A program made the translations under genes and the position numbers. A stretch of 64,000 nucleotides of DNA from Macrothele yani (taxonomy: Eukaryota; Arthropoda; Arachnida; Araneae; Macrothelidae), in NCBI GenBank assembly GCA_039090855.1, contig CM077005.1, positions 70,490,607 to 70,554,606 on the forward strand, written 5' to 3'. Under the pieces are notes generated by a model, which was not told the DNA's origin, searched no databases, and saw only the letters and a list, made by a program, of their open reading frames with translations. Below are positions 55,508 to 64,000 of this stretch, piece by piece. How positions within the stretch are numbered: the stretch's first letter is position 1; every line of letters starts with the position of its first letter.

Positions 55508-56530
55508 CATAATAGGCGAGAAATCTTCGCTCCGTTCTACTTCCGTTTTTGCAACATTTTTCTCCATTTCCCATCTCAAGTGCAAACATTTATGTAATTA
55601 AATGATGATTAAACAATAATACAGAAGCACAGCGGGTGGAGATTTATTAGAGGGAGAAATTTTTGCTCCGTGTAACTTTGGTTATCAGAAAATATTCCTC
55701 CATTTTCTATTATTAGAGTGAGAAAATTTTGCCACGTACTACTTTGGTTTTCAGAATTTTTTTCTCCATTTTCAATTTTAAACACAAACATTTATCTAAT
55801 AAAATGATATTTAATGGCCATATAGAGCTGAGGGAATATCGCAAGAAAAATAATTCAAGATTACTGGTTTCCATCAAACTTTTGTTTTCGGAAATTGTTG
55901 GCCTCCATTTTCAAAATAAACCACAAATATTTATGCAATAAAATTATATTTAACAACAATATCGGATAATTCCCTCTTCAAGCATCGAGGGAACGTCGGG
56001 AGAAAAAAAAATTACGATTATGGAAGAAATCCTCACTCTGCCTAACTTCCGTTTTCTTAAATTTTGAGAGGCAGAAACTTGCATCTGTGATAGTCTGCAA
56101 GGTGATTTGTTTAATAGGGTTCAGGAGATATCATTTCTGTCTGCAGGACCAAAATAAATCTGCATTCTGCTACAAGGATGAGTAGAAAACGAATCTGCGA
56201 TGCACGTCGGCCGTCGCCGCGATTCTGATACGGGAACGAATACAAAATAAACCTGCGATGTACGTTGCTCATCGCCGCGATTCTACTACTGAGATGAGTA
56301 CGAAATAAATCTGCAATGTACGTCGCCACGATTCTTCTATGGGGATGAGTACGAAATAAATCTGCGATATCCGTCGCCGCGATTCTTCTACGGGGATGAG
56401 TACAAAATAATTCTGCCACCTACGTCCTTCTCCAGGAAAAAAAAAAAAAAAATTACTATTACGGGAGAAATCTTCACTACGCCTAACTTCCATTTTCGAA
56501 AATTTTGGAAGGCGAAAAACTTGCATCTAT
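55508..56530 (+). repeat. Dispersed satellite family, copy 3 (longest)
   Basis: Repeated order: gagaaatcttcgctccg, taacttccgttttc, ccattttcaaa, caaacatttatgcaataaaa, tatatttaacaa, cgagaaaaaaattacgatta. Units of about 150 bp, degenerate. Same family as 5768-6345 and 15262-15345. Confidence 0.75.
56150..56425 (-). repeat. 57-60-bp tandem repeat coding a 19-residue period on minus
   Basis: aaataaatctgcgatgtacg, tcgccgcgattcttctacgg and ggatgagtacg recur four times. On minus the frame stays open and gives IADLFRTHPHRRIVATY and variants. A further unit lies at 56862-56915. Open frame by periodicity, not evidence of a gene. Confidence 0.8.
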
Positions 56531-56536
56531 GATAGG

Positions 56537-56852
56537 GATCATGATGATCGTTTTTAAATGATCATATGTAGAAGATTTTAGGAAGGGACTGTCTGACCCA
56601 AGGTTTTAAACAACCCTTAGAAACAGGAAACTAGGAGATTTGGGCTACAGCGCCCGATAGGAAAGGGACACTGAAGCAAAGTAGAAAGGGGGAGGAAGAC
56701 GCCCTTATTTATTAGGGGGGCAGTACCTGGGGTCCGACGGCTTAACGTACCCATCCGACGCACGTCGAATATTTAGTGGATCGAGCGATCGAACCTGAGG
56801 CTCTTTCCGTGGCAGTCACGAACGTTGCCCACTAGGCCACCCTCGGCCTCCA
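56537..56852 (-). mobile_element. Second tRNA-derived SINE type
   Basis: On minus: ggaggccgagggtggcctag, tgggcaacgttcgtgac (A box) and caggttcgatcgctcg (B box), followed by a non-tRNA body with cttcctccccctttctactt and ending in a palindromic gatcatttaaaaacgatcat. Different from the abundant SINE in both head and body. Confidence 0.65.
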
Positions 56853-56923
56853 AATGTCTGCAGGACCAAAATAAATCTGTGACGTGTGTCGCCCGTCGCT
56901 GTGATTCTGCTACATTCTCAAAA

Positions 56924-58014
56924 ACTATCGTGGTATTAGCGTGCTGAGTGTGCCAGGGAAAGTATTTGGTGAGATCGTTATTGAAAAAGTACAAGATCTT
57001 ATATCAGAAAAAGTGTGGGATGTTCAGAATGGTTTTATGCCTAGTAAAGGCTGCACTAACAAAATTTTTGCTTTAAGCATGATGACCAAAAAGTATCTGG
57101 CTGTTGGTAAGAACGTTTTTGATGCCTTTGTAGATTTAGAGAAACCTTAACCCAAGTAAATAGGACACTTTTGTGGAAGGTATTGAACAAATATGGTGTT
57201 ACTGGGAATCTACTTAACAGTGTAAAAGCCATGTATGCTGGCAGTAGAGCTTATGAGTGAATGGTGTTTTATCAAAATGGTTTTCTATTGGTGCAGGAGT
57301 CAGACAGGATTGTGTAATGTCACCATGGCTGTTTAATATATTCATGGATGCGTGCATGCGTTATGCCAAAATAGATAATACTGGTTTATATCTTGGTGAC
57401 ATTCCTGTGTGCAGATTGCTGTATGCTGATGACACTGTCCTGTTGGCAGAGAGCAAAAGTGATTTGCAGAGTATGTTGTCTCAAATGTACAAAGTTTGCG
57501 TGAAATTTAAACTGAGTGTAAATAAGGGAAAACCCAAAGTTATGGTTTTTGAGAGAGGAACTAGTAGTACTGAATGTAACATATGTCTACATGGCACAGT
57601 GATTGACCAGGTGAATGAGTTTGTGTATTTAGGAAGCATATTTGACAGAGAAAACAAATTGGATGGTGAAATTAGTAGACGAGTGAATTCTTCATCGAAA
57701 TTCATGGCTGTTTTGGGAGGTTTTCACAGGAATTATGGGTTCTCAAGAAAGTCCTGCATGGCTGCACATATCAAAATGTATTTGTTCCTATTCTGATGTA
57801 TGACAGCAAAACCTGGTTGCAACAGAAGAAACACAGGAGTCTGTTGTGTGCTGGAGAAATGCATTACTTATAAGGGGTTTGTGGCAAGACACGTTCTGAT
57901 CGTGTGAGGAATGAAGGTGTGTTGGAGTTGTGTAATGTGAAGCAAAATGTTGTTAGCAAGGTGGAGACTAATATTCTTAGGTGGTTTGGCCATGTTGAAA
58001 GAACGAGTGATGCC
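56924..58014 (+). pseudogene. LINE segment 2: RT palm and thumb
   Basis: Resumes with YRGISVLSVPGKVFGEIVIE and FVDLEKP (first catalytic Asp region, then a stop at about 57148). After a short broken stretch a 179-residue frame (57257-57796) has WFSIGAGVRQDCVMSPWLFN and RLLYADDTVLLAESKSDL, the YADD catalytic box, then FKLSVNKGKPKVMVF and VYLGSIFDRENKLDGEISRR. KVETNILRWFGHVERTSDA (about 57960-58014) is the typical C-terminal box. Stops at several places. Confidence 0.88.
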
Positions 58015-58765
58015 CAGAGTTGTATAAAAATAAAATGTATGTGCGTACACAACCATTAAAACAGAAAACTTGCTGCGAACCGCGATTCACGATAACAATA
58101 GAATAAGATAATTTAGAGAAAAATTAATATAACAATAAATAATTATTAGAACATTACAGATTCCAGAGAGGACAAAAGTACATTACGACTGAATGCGTAG
58201 AAATGTGTGTAAAATGAACCTTAGGGCCAAAAGTTTAAAATATTGAACTATGAACCTCATAAAAACGAGAAACTAATTAAAGAAAGTTTTTATATCTAGA
58301 AAAGCAGTTCCGTCAATGAACCTTCAAAAATTAAAAATTTAGCATTTTCAACAACTTAATTCAAAAATAGTAGACTTATAAAATACAAAAGAAAAATATT
58401 TTAATTTTATAACTGGCAACTGTAAGAGAACCCTGGCAATAAAATTTAAATTTTTTCTGTGTAAACGGAACTTTTGTTACAGTTCCTATATATTGAGAAC
58501 AGGCCTTTATAAAATCAAGAGGTCAGAAACGTCCGTAAAAACAAAAGAACTCACTATTGGAAGATGCGAAAAATAGTTGAACATTCTCACGTTAAGATAG
58601 AATTAAATATATTAATCTGAGTAAAGCCTTGAGTTAGTGTTTTAATTGCTGTTAATAACATTTTTATATTTTTAATCTACAAGCCAAAACTATCTGCAAA
58701 ATCTGCTAATAATTTGGAAACTATCTGTACGGCGTACGCGTGTACATCTATATTGTGCGACTGTG
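58015..58765. mobile_element. MITE, 751 bp, 8-bp target duplication, inside the LINE
   Basis: gtgatgcc flanks it at 58007-58014 and 58766-58773. Ends are imperfect inverse copies (cagagttgtataaaaataaa against cacagtcgcacaatatagat; both continue to atgta...gcgtac). No open frame of note. The duplication size and CA start fit a non-autonomous hAT. Confidence 0.85.
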
Positions 58766-58773
58766 GTGATGCC

Positions 58774-58985
58774 TAAGAGAATTTATTCAGCCCAAGTGGC
58801 AGGAAAGAAAGACAGAGGAAGGCCAAGGAAGCCTTTGGAGGATCAGATTCAGGAGTGTCTGTATAAGAAAAAGATTGAGTATGAAGTATATAAGATCTTG
58901 TGTATGGCGTGTGATGGATGTGAGTAAAGCCTGAGTTGTATGTCAAGATCGCTGTAAATGGAGAAGTTTGATGCTGCACAAGTAA
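58774..58985 (+). pseudogene. LINE segment 3: C-terminus and 3' end
   Basis: KRIYSAQVAGKKDRGRPRKP follows directly after the MITE: the GRPRK box that ends this LINE group. Then LEDQIQECLYKKKIEY and a stop at about 58925. The 3' end has aagtaagtaaata without a long A tail. Confidence 0.8.
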
Positions 58986-59274
58986 GTAAATATCTGGTAG
59001 TTTGTGTTTCTTTGTGGAGCTAACCTCTGAATATCAGAGAACAGCTTAGTGATATGTATGTACAGGGGTTGTCCAAAATAATGGAAACACCTCCCTGAAA
59101 ATCAGTGACTTTGGTATGTGCTGCTTTTTGAATAAAATGAACATATAGCTACAATTTTTTTTATAAAAGGTTCTTGCTCATAGTCCCAAGGGTCTAAAAA
59201 GTAATAAATGACAAAAAGTAATTTGTTACATTGTAAATCGATGTTTGCATAATATCGTTCCAGGTGAAGGCACA

Positions 59275-60285
59275 ATGAGTGACCTGTCAGAGTTCCAAAG
59301 AGGTCAGATTGTAGGAGCCCGTCTGGTTGGTGTGTCGGTAACCACAGGGGCACAGGTATTGGGGGTATCGAGAGGTACCGTGTCGAAGGTCGCAGCAGCA
59401 TACAATGTTCACGGCACAACATCATCTGCGAGACACAACTGTGGAAGGAAACCCAATTTCACTGCGAGAGACAGGAGGACATTAAAAAGGATTGTGACCG
59501 CAAGGAGGAAGACCACGGTGACGAAAGTGACTGCTGAGCTTTTAATGCACATCTCCAAAACCCAGTGTCTACCAATACCATGCGAAGGGAATTGCATAAG
59601 CACAATATTTACGGCAAAGCTGCGATTGCAAAACCTCTGATGTCACAGGTGAATATGAAACTGAGACTACCGTGGTGCCAGGAACATAAAACGTAAACTG
59701 CGGATCAATGGAAACATGTCTTGGTTTTGATGAATCAAGTTTCTCCCTATTCCCCACCACAGGATAGGTTTACATGTGGAGAACCCCGGCAGAAACCTAC
59801 AACCCAGACTGTCTTCTTTCTACAGTGAAGCATGGGGGTGGTTCCGTAATGGTTTGGGCCATTATCTCATGGTTTGCAGCAGGTCCCATTATCATCTTAC
59901 ATGAACGGATCACTAGCGGTGACTATGTCACTCTTTTGGCTGATGATAATGCCCCGATTCACAGATGATAAGGCTGATGATAATGCCCCGATTCACAGAA
60001 GTCGAACTGTTCAATCATGGTTTGAGGAACATGAGGATGAAGTTGCACACCATCCCTGCCCTGCCCTGCACAATCACCGGACTCAAACATCATTAAGCCC
60101 CTGTGGTCTGTGTTGGAAAATAGAGTGCGATCCCGCTATCCTCCTGCGTCTCTCAAGGAATTGGAGCAGTTTCTGCAGGAAGAATGGTACAGCATACCAC
60201 TTACCACCATCCAGGACTTGTATGCATCCATTCCAAGGAGGATTCAAGCAGTTTTAAATGCCAAGGGTGCTCCCACACCATATTA
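59275..60285 (+). pseudogene. Tc1-like transposase, inactivated
   Basis: ATG at 59275: MSDLSEFQRGQIVGARLVGV and VLGVSRGTVSKVAAAYNVHG form the first helix-turn-helix. A middle part is deleted or shifted (59640-59770); FDESSFSLFP near 59725 keeps the first Asp. VWRTPAETYNPDCLLSTVKH and GGGSVMVWAIISWFAAGPII follow, then ADDNAPIHR, the second Asp, which is doubled by a 34-bp duplication. The Glu position reads IIKPLW where IIEPLW is expected, so the Glu is Lys. Ends with LKELEQFLQEEW-like codons and APTPY at 60283. Confidence 0.85.
59939..59999 (+). repeat. 34-bp duplication across the catalytic Asp of the Tc1 copy
   Basis: gctgatgataatgccccgat and attcacaga occur at 59939 and 59973 with tgataag between. 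It doubles the D-N-A-P motif and brings in a stop. Confidence 0.95.
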
Positions 60286-60404
60286 AATGCATAACACCTA
60301 TTGTTTCAAGGTGTTTCCATTATTTTGGACAACCTCTGTATGCGTGTGATTAAACTAAATGATGTATCAATAGACTTGGTTTGGAAGTTAGAATTGTCAA
60401 GAAT

Positions 60405-60560
60405 TGACACTATCTCACATGGCAAAATGGTAATTTTTTTAAAAATTAGAATATCTCACATAACAAAAGTGTAAGTTTTTTAAATTATTTATCTCACATG
60501 ACAAAAAAGTAATTGTTTTTTAAATTATTAACCTCACATGGCAAAGGGAATTTTTAAATG
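60405..60560. repeat. Tandem repeat, about 46 bp, 4 units
   Basis: tatctcacatgacaaaa, aagtaat.ttttttaaaatta recur at about 60411, 60453, 60489 and 60531. Confidence 0.8.
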
Positions 60561-60759
60561 CAGTTATTAGTGTATATATTCTAATGATACTGCTTCAATG
60601 AAATAAATGTTTTGCATTATATCATCAATTATCTGACAGTTTATTTCTAAGATTTCAAGAGAGGATAAACATTGAAATTTTCCCATATTTCTGCAATTTA
60701 TGTTGTTACATGCTTAATTTTGAATGACAAGAATTATTGGCCAAACTATCAGGTATTAC

Positions 60760-60823
60760 CTGTGGTCCCACCTCCTCGATTTTCCCAATATTTTCTTATT
60801 GAAATGTGATTTTCACTCATTTT
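60760..60823 (-). CDS. Candidate 64-bp exon (minus), unknown product
   Basis: Acceptor aacagctgcag and donor cacag|gtaata bracket codons for KMSENHISIRKYWENRGGGT in one open frame. Phase does not continue directly from the candidate exon at 61230, so either another exon lies between or it is chance. Low support. Confidence 0.25.
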
Positions 60824-61229
60824 CTGCAGCTGTTTAGTGTTTACCCTTATTTGGAAGCATATGAAACTGAATAAAGAATGAAGTTATAAGCATATGTTGA
60901 AGCCCAATTCTTCTACAAAATTAAAATTTAAAATATGTTGTGCATTCATGTCTAACAAAACTACTTTCACACACACACACTTTGATATTTTCTATTGTAA
61001 AATTTAACAATTTCCTGTAAACCACCAAAAATATTAACTCTTGAAGATTTAAAGATTTAAACCTTCAAATTTTCCTTTACTGAATTTCTAAACATTTCAT
61101 AATCACAATAGCTAAAATTTCTAAGATAACTGAAAATCAACATGAAGTATATTTCATTTACTTTACCCTGGAATGTTTTTTTTTTTTTTTTGTGATGCTT
61201 TCATCCTTGGGGAAACGAAATGCAGTCAC

Positions 61230-61375
61230 CTTATTAAGTGCATCATAATTGCCTCAACAGTTTGTAACACATCATCTGTGAGGCATTTCCAACATAAATT
61301 TTCGGACAGCAAACGCACAACTTGTGGTGGACTTCTGTCTTTCTGACAGCATGGAGACACTAGCTTGGTTACCGA
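61230..61375 (-). CDS. Candidate 146-bp exon (minus), possible host gene
   Basis: Acceptor caagcttctgtag and donor ataag|gtgact on minus bracket an open frame reading LVSPCCQKDRSPPQVVRLLS and ENLCWKCLTDDVLQTVEAIM, ending MHLIR. Composition (Leu-rich, amphipathic, several Cys) looks like a helical-repeat protein, and the local base composition is less AT-rich than around it. It has no similarity I can name to transposons. No partner exon is confirmed in the window. Confidence 0.4.
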
Positions 61376-62010
61376 CTACAGAAGCTTGACGACGAGCCGT
61401 GATGTCACATGGTAAACAGGATCATTCGGTGGGGCCTTCGGTAAAAACGGTGATGGGAGGGTTTAGTCTAGAAGTTTGCTGAATGTGTTGCCTTCATTGT
61501 GGGATTAACAACTTGATATGATACCCAGATGACAACAGAAGTAGGGCTGTTTGCATGTTATAGGCAGGTGTACTGTAGATAGATTTGGCTGCTTTAGGAG
61601 TGTTGCAAAATATACTAAGTCAGCTAACCCAAGGTTTCTGCAGCATAGAAATGTTACAGATTAACCTGGGAGTGAGTTGATCTACAAAATTGGTCGCCTG
61701 AGGATTTTAGGGTTCCCCATTATTCTCTTTCATTTCATTTTGGAAATTTTTGTGCATACTTTGTTTACTAGTGAATACAATTTTAAAATATAACTAGAAC
61801 ATCAATATTAAAAGCTTAAGCATCAATATTATGTTGCCTTTCCTAAATAAAATGTAACACAAATCCTTGCTCCTATATGAGTATTTGAAAAATAATAGTA
61901 TAGTCCCTTTGTTTCTTTAAAAAAGTTTAAAATATTTCACCTTTCCAATCCTCAAATTTCCTGTGTAAGCGTTATTTCAAAATAATTAAATATAAATAGT
62001 GTTTTGATAC
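61376..62010. other. Spacer, nothing recognised
   Basis: No transposon ends or frames supported. AT-rich after 61720. Confidence 0.4.
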
Positions 62011-62011
62011 A

Positions 62012-62178
62012 CTATAAATTTAACTAAATTAAGGGTTTTACACAGGAATAAAGGAAATTACTTACAGTCAAATTTTCAGGGAGCAGCACCTCTACCCTTC
62101 CTCAGGACTACACTACAGTAGGTGTTGAATTTCCTTTATTCCTGTCTAAAACCCATAATTTAGTGAAATTTATAGTGT
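62012..62178. repeat. Inverted repeat, about 50-bp arms, 65-bp loop
   Basis: cactataaatttaactaaat, aagggttttacacaggaata and aaggaaat (62012-62058) are complementary to 62128-62178 with a few mismatches. The loop holds the minus-strand hammerhead candidate. Confidence 0.88.
62066..62109 (-). ncRNA. Hammerhead ribozyme candidate (minus)
   Basis: On minus: helix I AGUC (62109-62106), core CUGAGGA, helix II AGGG/CCCU around a 13-base loop, core GAA, helix III AA/UU without loop, cleavage triplet UUU (cut after 62070), helix I GACU (62069-62066). All invariant core bases are present. A two-base-pair helix III cannot close alone but can in a dimer, as described for ribozymes in Penelope-like elements. 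Confidence 0.55.
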
Positions 62179-62434
62179 GTCAAGTCTAGGAATAGCCATG
62201 GCATCAATTATTACCAAATAGTGTTTTGTATATTGATCGTGTAATATATGAAAGCATTTCAAGAGTAATGCCACATTTATGTTCTAACTATAGATTTTGA
62301 GTTTAAGTTTTTTTTTATTCTGTAATTAGCTTTAATAATTGAACTGAAGGCAGTGTAGAAAAATATTTTTTCTCAAAATCAGTGTAGTATAATGTATATA
62401 AAAGTAACTACACTATTTAGACATTTCTTGTTCA

Positions 62435-62625
62435 GGCGAAATAATATGATTGAATATGAAGTATATCGAAAACCAACTTATACTCCAACGATAATCCCGA
62501 TTGATTCAAATCATCCTTGAAAATATAAAAGGGCAGCACTTCAATTTTACATAAGAAGAGCATTAACCCATTCCTGTAATAAACACAAAGAAAAGATTGA
62601 GATTAACTGGATAAAAAGAACTGCT
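62435..62625 (+). pseudogene. Penelope-like RT C-terminal fragment
   Basis: IEYEVYRKPTYTPTIIPIDS and HKEKIEINWIKRTAMKFGY match the RT end of Penelope-like elements (Y.VYRKPT.T motif). One stop (after SNHP) separates them. It runs into the endonuclease frame without a break in frame. Confidence 0.75.
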
Positions 62626-63252
62626 ATGAAATTTGGATACAAGAAAAAGATCATAGATGATATACTTGAAAATATAAAGAAATCTTTAAATGAAAATAAA
62701 AATAAACAAAAAAATGAAATGAAATTTGCTGGTAAAATTCCCTACATTCCTCCAATAACAGATATCCTAAAGAAGGAATGCGTTAAAGAAAAAATGATAT
62801 TAGCAGAAACCGTCATAGATAACGAAACTATATTAACTACTGGAAATGAAAGAAGATCAATGCTTGATAAAGCCGGAGTATATTCTATACCAACAAAATA
62901 TTATACAGAAATAGAAAGAAATGAACGAAATAAAGTATACATAGGAAGTACAAAAAGAAGATTTAAGACCAGATTAAAAGAACATATATCGAACTGGAAT
63001 AAAAAACAAAACAAAAAAACATCATTAATAAATCATTGTATTGAAAATGAAGCTTATCCTGATTGGTATGATGCAAAATTAATAACCTCACATAAAACTA
63101 AAAATCAAATATTAACCTCAGAAGCAGTAATGATTGAAAAAACTAAAGAAATAAGTTGTAATAATAATGATCCAATGAGTCTACCGTACGCTTGGAAATA
63201 TTTTATCGAAAAAGAAATTAACGATAAAAAATATAATAAAAGACCTTATTAA
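62626..63252 (+). CDS. GIY-YIG endonuclease domain of a Penelope-like element
   Basis: An open frame of 208 codons from an ATG that is probably internal to the longer RT-endonuclease protein. AGVYSIPTKYY supplies the GIY-like motif (GVY) and KVYIGSTKRRFKTRLKEHI the YIG and catalytic Arg (about residues 83-120). Later NHCIENEAYPDWYDAKLI and LTSEAVMIEKTKEISCNN supply the catalytic Glu (about residue 170). The enzyme would nick DNA to prime copying of the element RNA. Very A-rich codon use (about 70% AT). The RT is almost wholly missing, so this is a 5'-truncated copy with an intact nuclease frame. Confidence 0.85.
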   Translation: MKFGYKKKIIDDILENIKKSLNENKNKQKNEMKFAGKIPYIPPITDILKKECVKEKMILAETVIDNETILTTGNERRSMLDKAGVYSIPTKYYTEIERNERNKVYIGSTKRRFKTRLKEHISNWNKKQNKKTSLINHCIENEAYPDWYDAKLITSHKTKNQILTSEAVMIEKTKEISCNNNDPMSLPYAWKYFIEKEINDKKYNKRPY

Positions 63253-63456
63253 TTATTTTCAACAAACGAATGGCAACACCAATTAATTTAGAATCGGAAT
63301 TCATATCATCCAATTATATCAAAACACGACTAAGAATGTGCATTAATACCAAAAATAGCATGCGCAAGAGTACAACTGCCGTGAATTGTCGGACGCTGCC
63401 AGTAAAATCGATGTAAGTGGCCGGAACACAACGTGTATGAGAAGTAGATCATAATA

Positions 63457-63501
63457 CCCACTGAAGATGATTCCAAAAGAAGGAATTGAAACTAGTTTGG
63501 G
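63457..63501 (+). ncRNA. Hammerhead ribozyme candidate (plus), 3' of the Penelope-like frame
   Basis: Helix I CCCA (63457-63460), core CUGAAGA (63461-63467), helix II gauucc/ggaauu with one extra U, core GAA (63488-63490), helix III A-C...G-U with UA between (acuagu), cleavage triplet GUU (cut after 63497), helix I UGGG (63498-63501). The extra U at the base of helix II is a deviation. Place 200 bp after a Penelope endonuclease fits known cases. Confidence 0.55.
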
Positions 63502-63539
63502 ATATCGAGCCACGGAAAATGAAACATGCAACCATCATC

Positions 63540-64000
63540 TATAATAAGAAATTATAAGATCGAAGTTCAACTTGGAAGCTGATACCACAGGAAAGAAAAA
63601 TCGTGCCTTCTTCGATAACGAGATGGCTTATTACTGATTCAACGCATCATAATCAAAAGGTTCGAAAGTTCTTTTCTATTGTATTAATTTCGTGAATCAT
63701 GAGTTAAAAAACTGGAATAATATTAATCATTTAATACATATTGTCTCTACGTATTGGAGGACTTTGACAACTTATGATGCATATGACTGCACATATAAAA
63801 ACATTTTTTCATATAAATTTGTAATCTTCATAATAAAATTCTAAACTATTATAAGGAACATCAAAAAGAAAAAAGGAATATTAGTGACAAGTTGAAATAA
63901 ATTTTTTTTATTATATGGACGTTTTTTCCCGTGCTCGAATTTCTAGTAACGTGCGAAACAGTAGATGATATGGAAACTATTTTGTTGACATATAGTTAAT
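63540..64000. other. AT-rich end of window
   Basis: No gene or repeat end recognised up to the window edge. Confidence 0.4.

Larger units (their letters stand above)
53873..56923. mobile_element. Composite 3.05-kb insertion into the LINE
   Basis: LINE coding breaks after ...gactgcaagaac and resumes at caaaaactatcgtgg, so the segment between is an insertion; the flanks give an imperfect 7-8-base duplication (caagaac and caaaaac). It contains satellite units (54060-54189, 55508-56530, 56853-56923), a Merlin element and a second SINE type. tagcagaa stands near both ends in opposite sense, perhaps weak inverted termini. Confidence 0.75.
59063..60338 (+). mobile_element. Tc1-like transposon, 1276 bp, complete ends
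   Basis: Left caggggttgtccaaaataat, right the inverse of cagaggttgtccaaaataat, both continuing ggaaacacct. TA flanks at 59061-59062 and 60339-60340. Only one mismatch in 30 terminal bases. Confidence 0.95.

Noticed and set aside
56111..56526. Minus frames with IADLFRTH repeats as a repeat protein
   Set aside because: Produced by a 57-60-bp tandem repeat of a satellite family; no start context or conserved domain.

Overview
This window is eukaryotic, AT-rich and built almost entirely of transposable elements. The element mix points to an invertebrate animal, most likely an arthropod (a chelicerate is plausible but not shown). It holds BEL/Pao, Gypsy-type, Penelope-like, R1-type and RTE/CR1-like retroelements, together with P-element (THAP), Merlin, several hAT, Tc1 and mariner DNA transposons. 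A tRNA-derived SINE family has ten copies here, most with target-site duplications (TSDs). Almost every coding region carries stops or frameshifts. The best intact reading frame is a GIY-YIG endonuclease at 62626-63252. I found no complete host gene. Two candidate exons near 60.8-61.4 kb and a spliced gene or pseudogene spread over 38.8-46.9 kb (minus) are the best non-obvious coding signals.

Layout. 0-2.7 kb: 5' tandem monomers, frameshifted ORF1 (gag-like, zinc knuckles) and 3' end of an R1-type LINE that lacks ORF2. 2.9-3.3 kb: decayed coding fragment. 3.9-6.9 kb: a hAT-like element (transposase on minus) holding a dispersed satellite. 7.9-8.2 kb: a repeat whose paralogue at 52.3-52.9 kb carries a SINE insertion. 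9.6-10.6 kb: a ~255-bp satellite array split by a SINE. 11.1-12.9 kb: BEL/Pao integrase region. 13.4-14.6 kb: Penelope-like element. 17-19.4 kb: truncated Tc1 and a hAT fragment. 19.4-22.4 kb: a Gypsy-type LTR element rearranged into a head-to-head inverted structure. 23.4-24.8 kb: a nearly whole Tc1-like element. 25.8-28.6 kb (minus): a P-element transposase with THAP domain. 29.6-31.1 kb: hAT fragment. 31.1-36.5 kb (minus): BEL/Pao gag-protease-RT, split at the protease by a complete 2.7-kb hAT with perfect 8-bp TSD.

36.5-47.1 kb: exon-like segments on minus with GT donors and consistent phase, whose introns hold a mariner fragment, a TGCTGG/GGCCA-rich element with hairpin ends, a Tc1 copy and a MITE. 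A CCAAT/GC-box palindrome lies just upstream of exon 1. 47.5-49.4 kb: Merlin remnant split by a 1.5-kb hAT-type element (perfect 8-bp TSD). 49.9-50.6 kb: ~135-bp tandem repeats with a SINE inside. 52.9-59.0 kb: one LINE interrupted by a 3.05-kb satellite-bearing insertion (itself containing a 1.31-kb Merlin with TSD and a second SINE type) and by a 751-bp MITE with 8-bp TSD. 59.1-60.3 kb: another Tc1-like element. 62.0-63.5 kb: Penelope-like C-terminal region, flanked on either side by sequences that fit the hammerhead ribozyme core with a minimal palindromic helix III.

The genes do not form a pathway. The window is a record of repeated insertion of transposons into one another, and the TSDs allow the order of events to be read. 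The most interesting signals are the paired hammerhead candidates, the inverted LTR structure, the nested insertion series, a Tc1-like transposase with D-32-E spacing, and the uncharacterised element at 40.1-41.8 kb.
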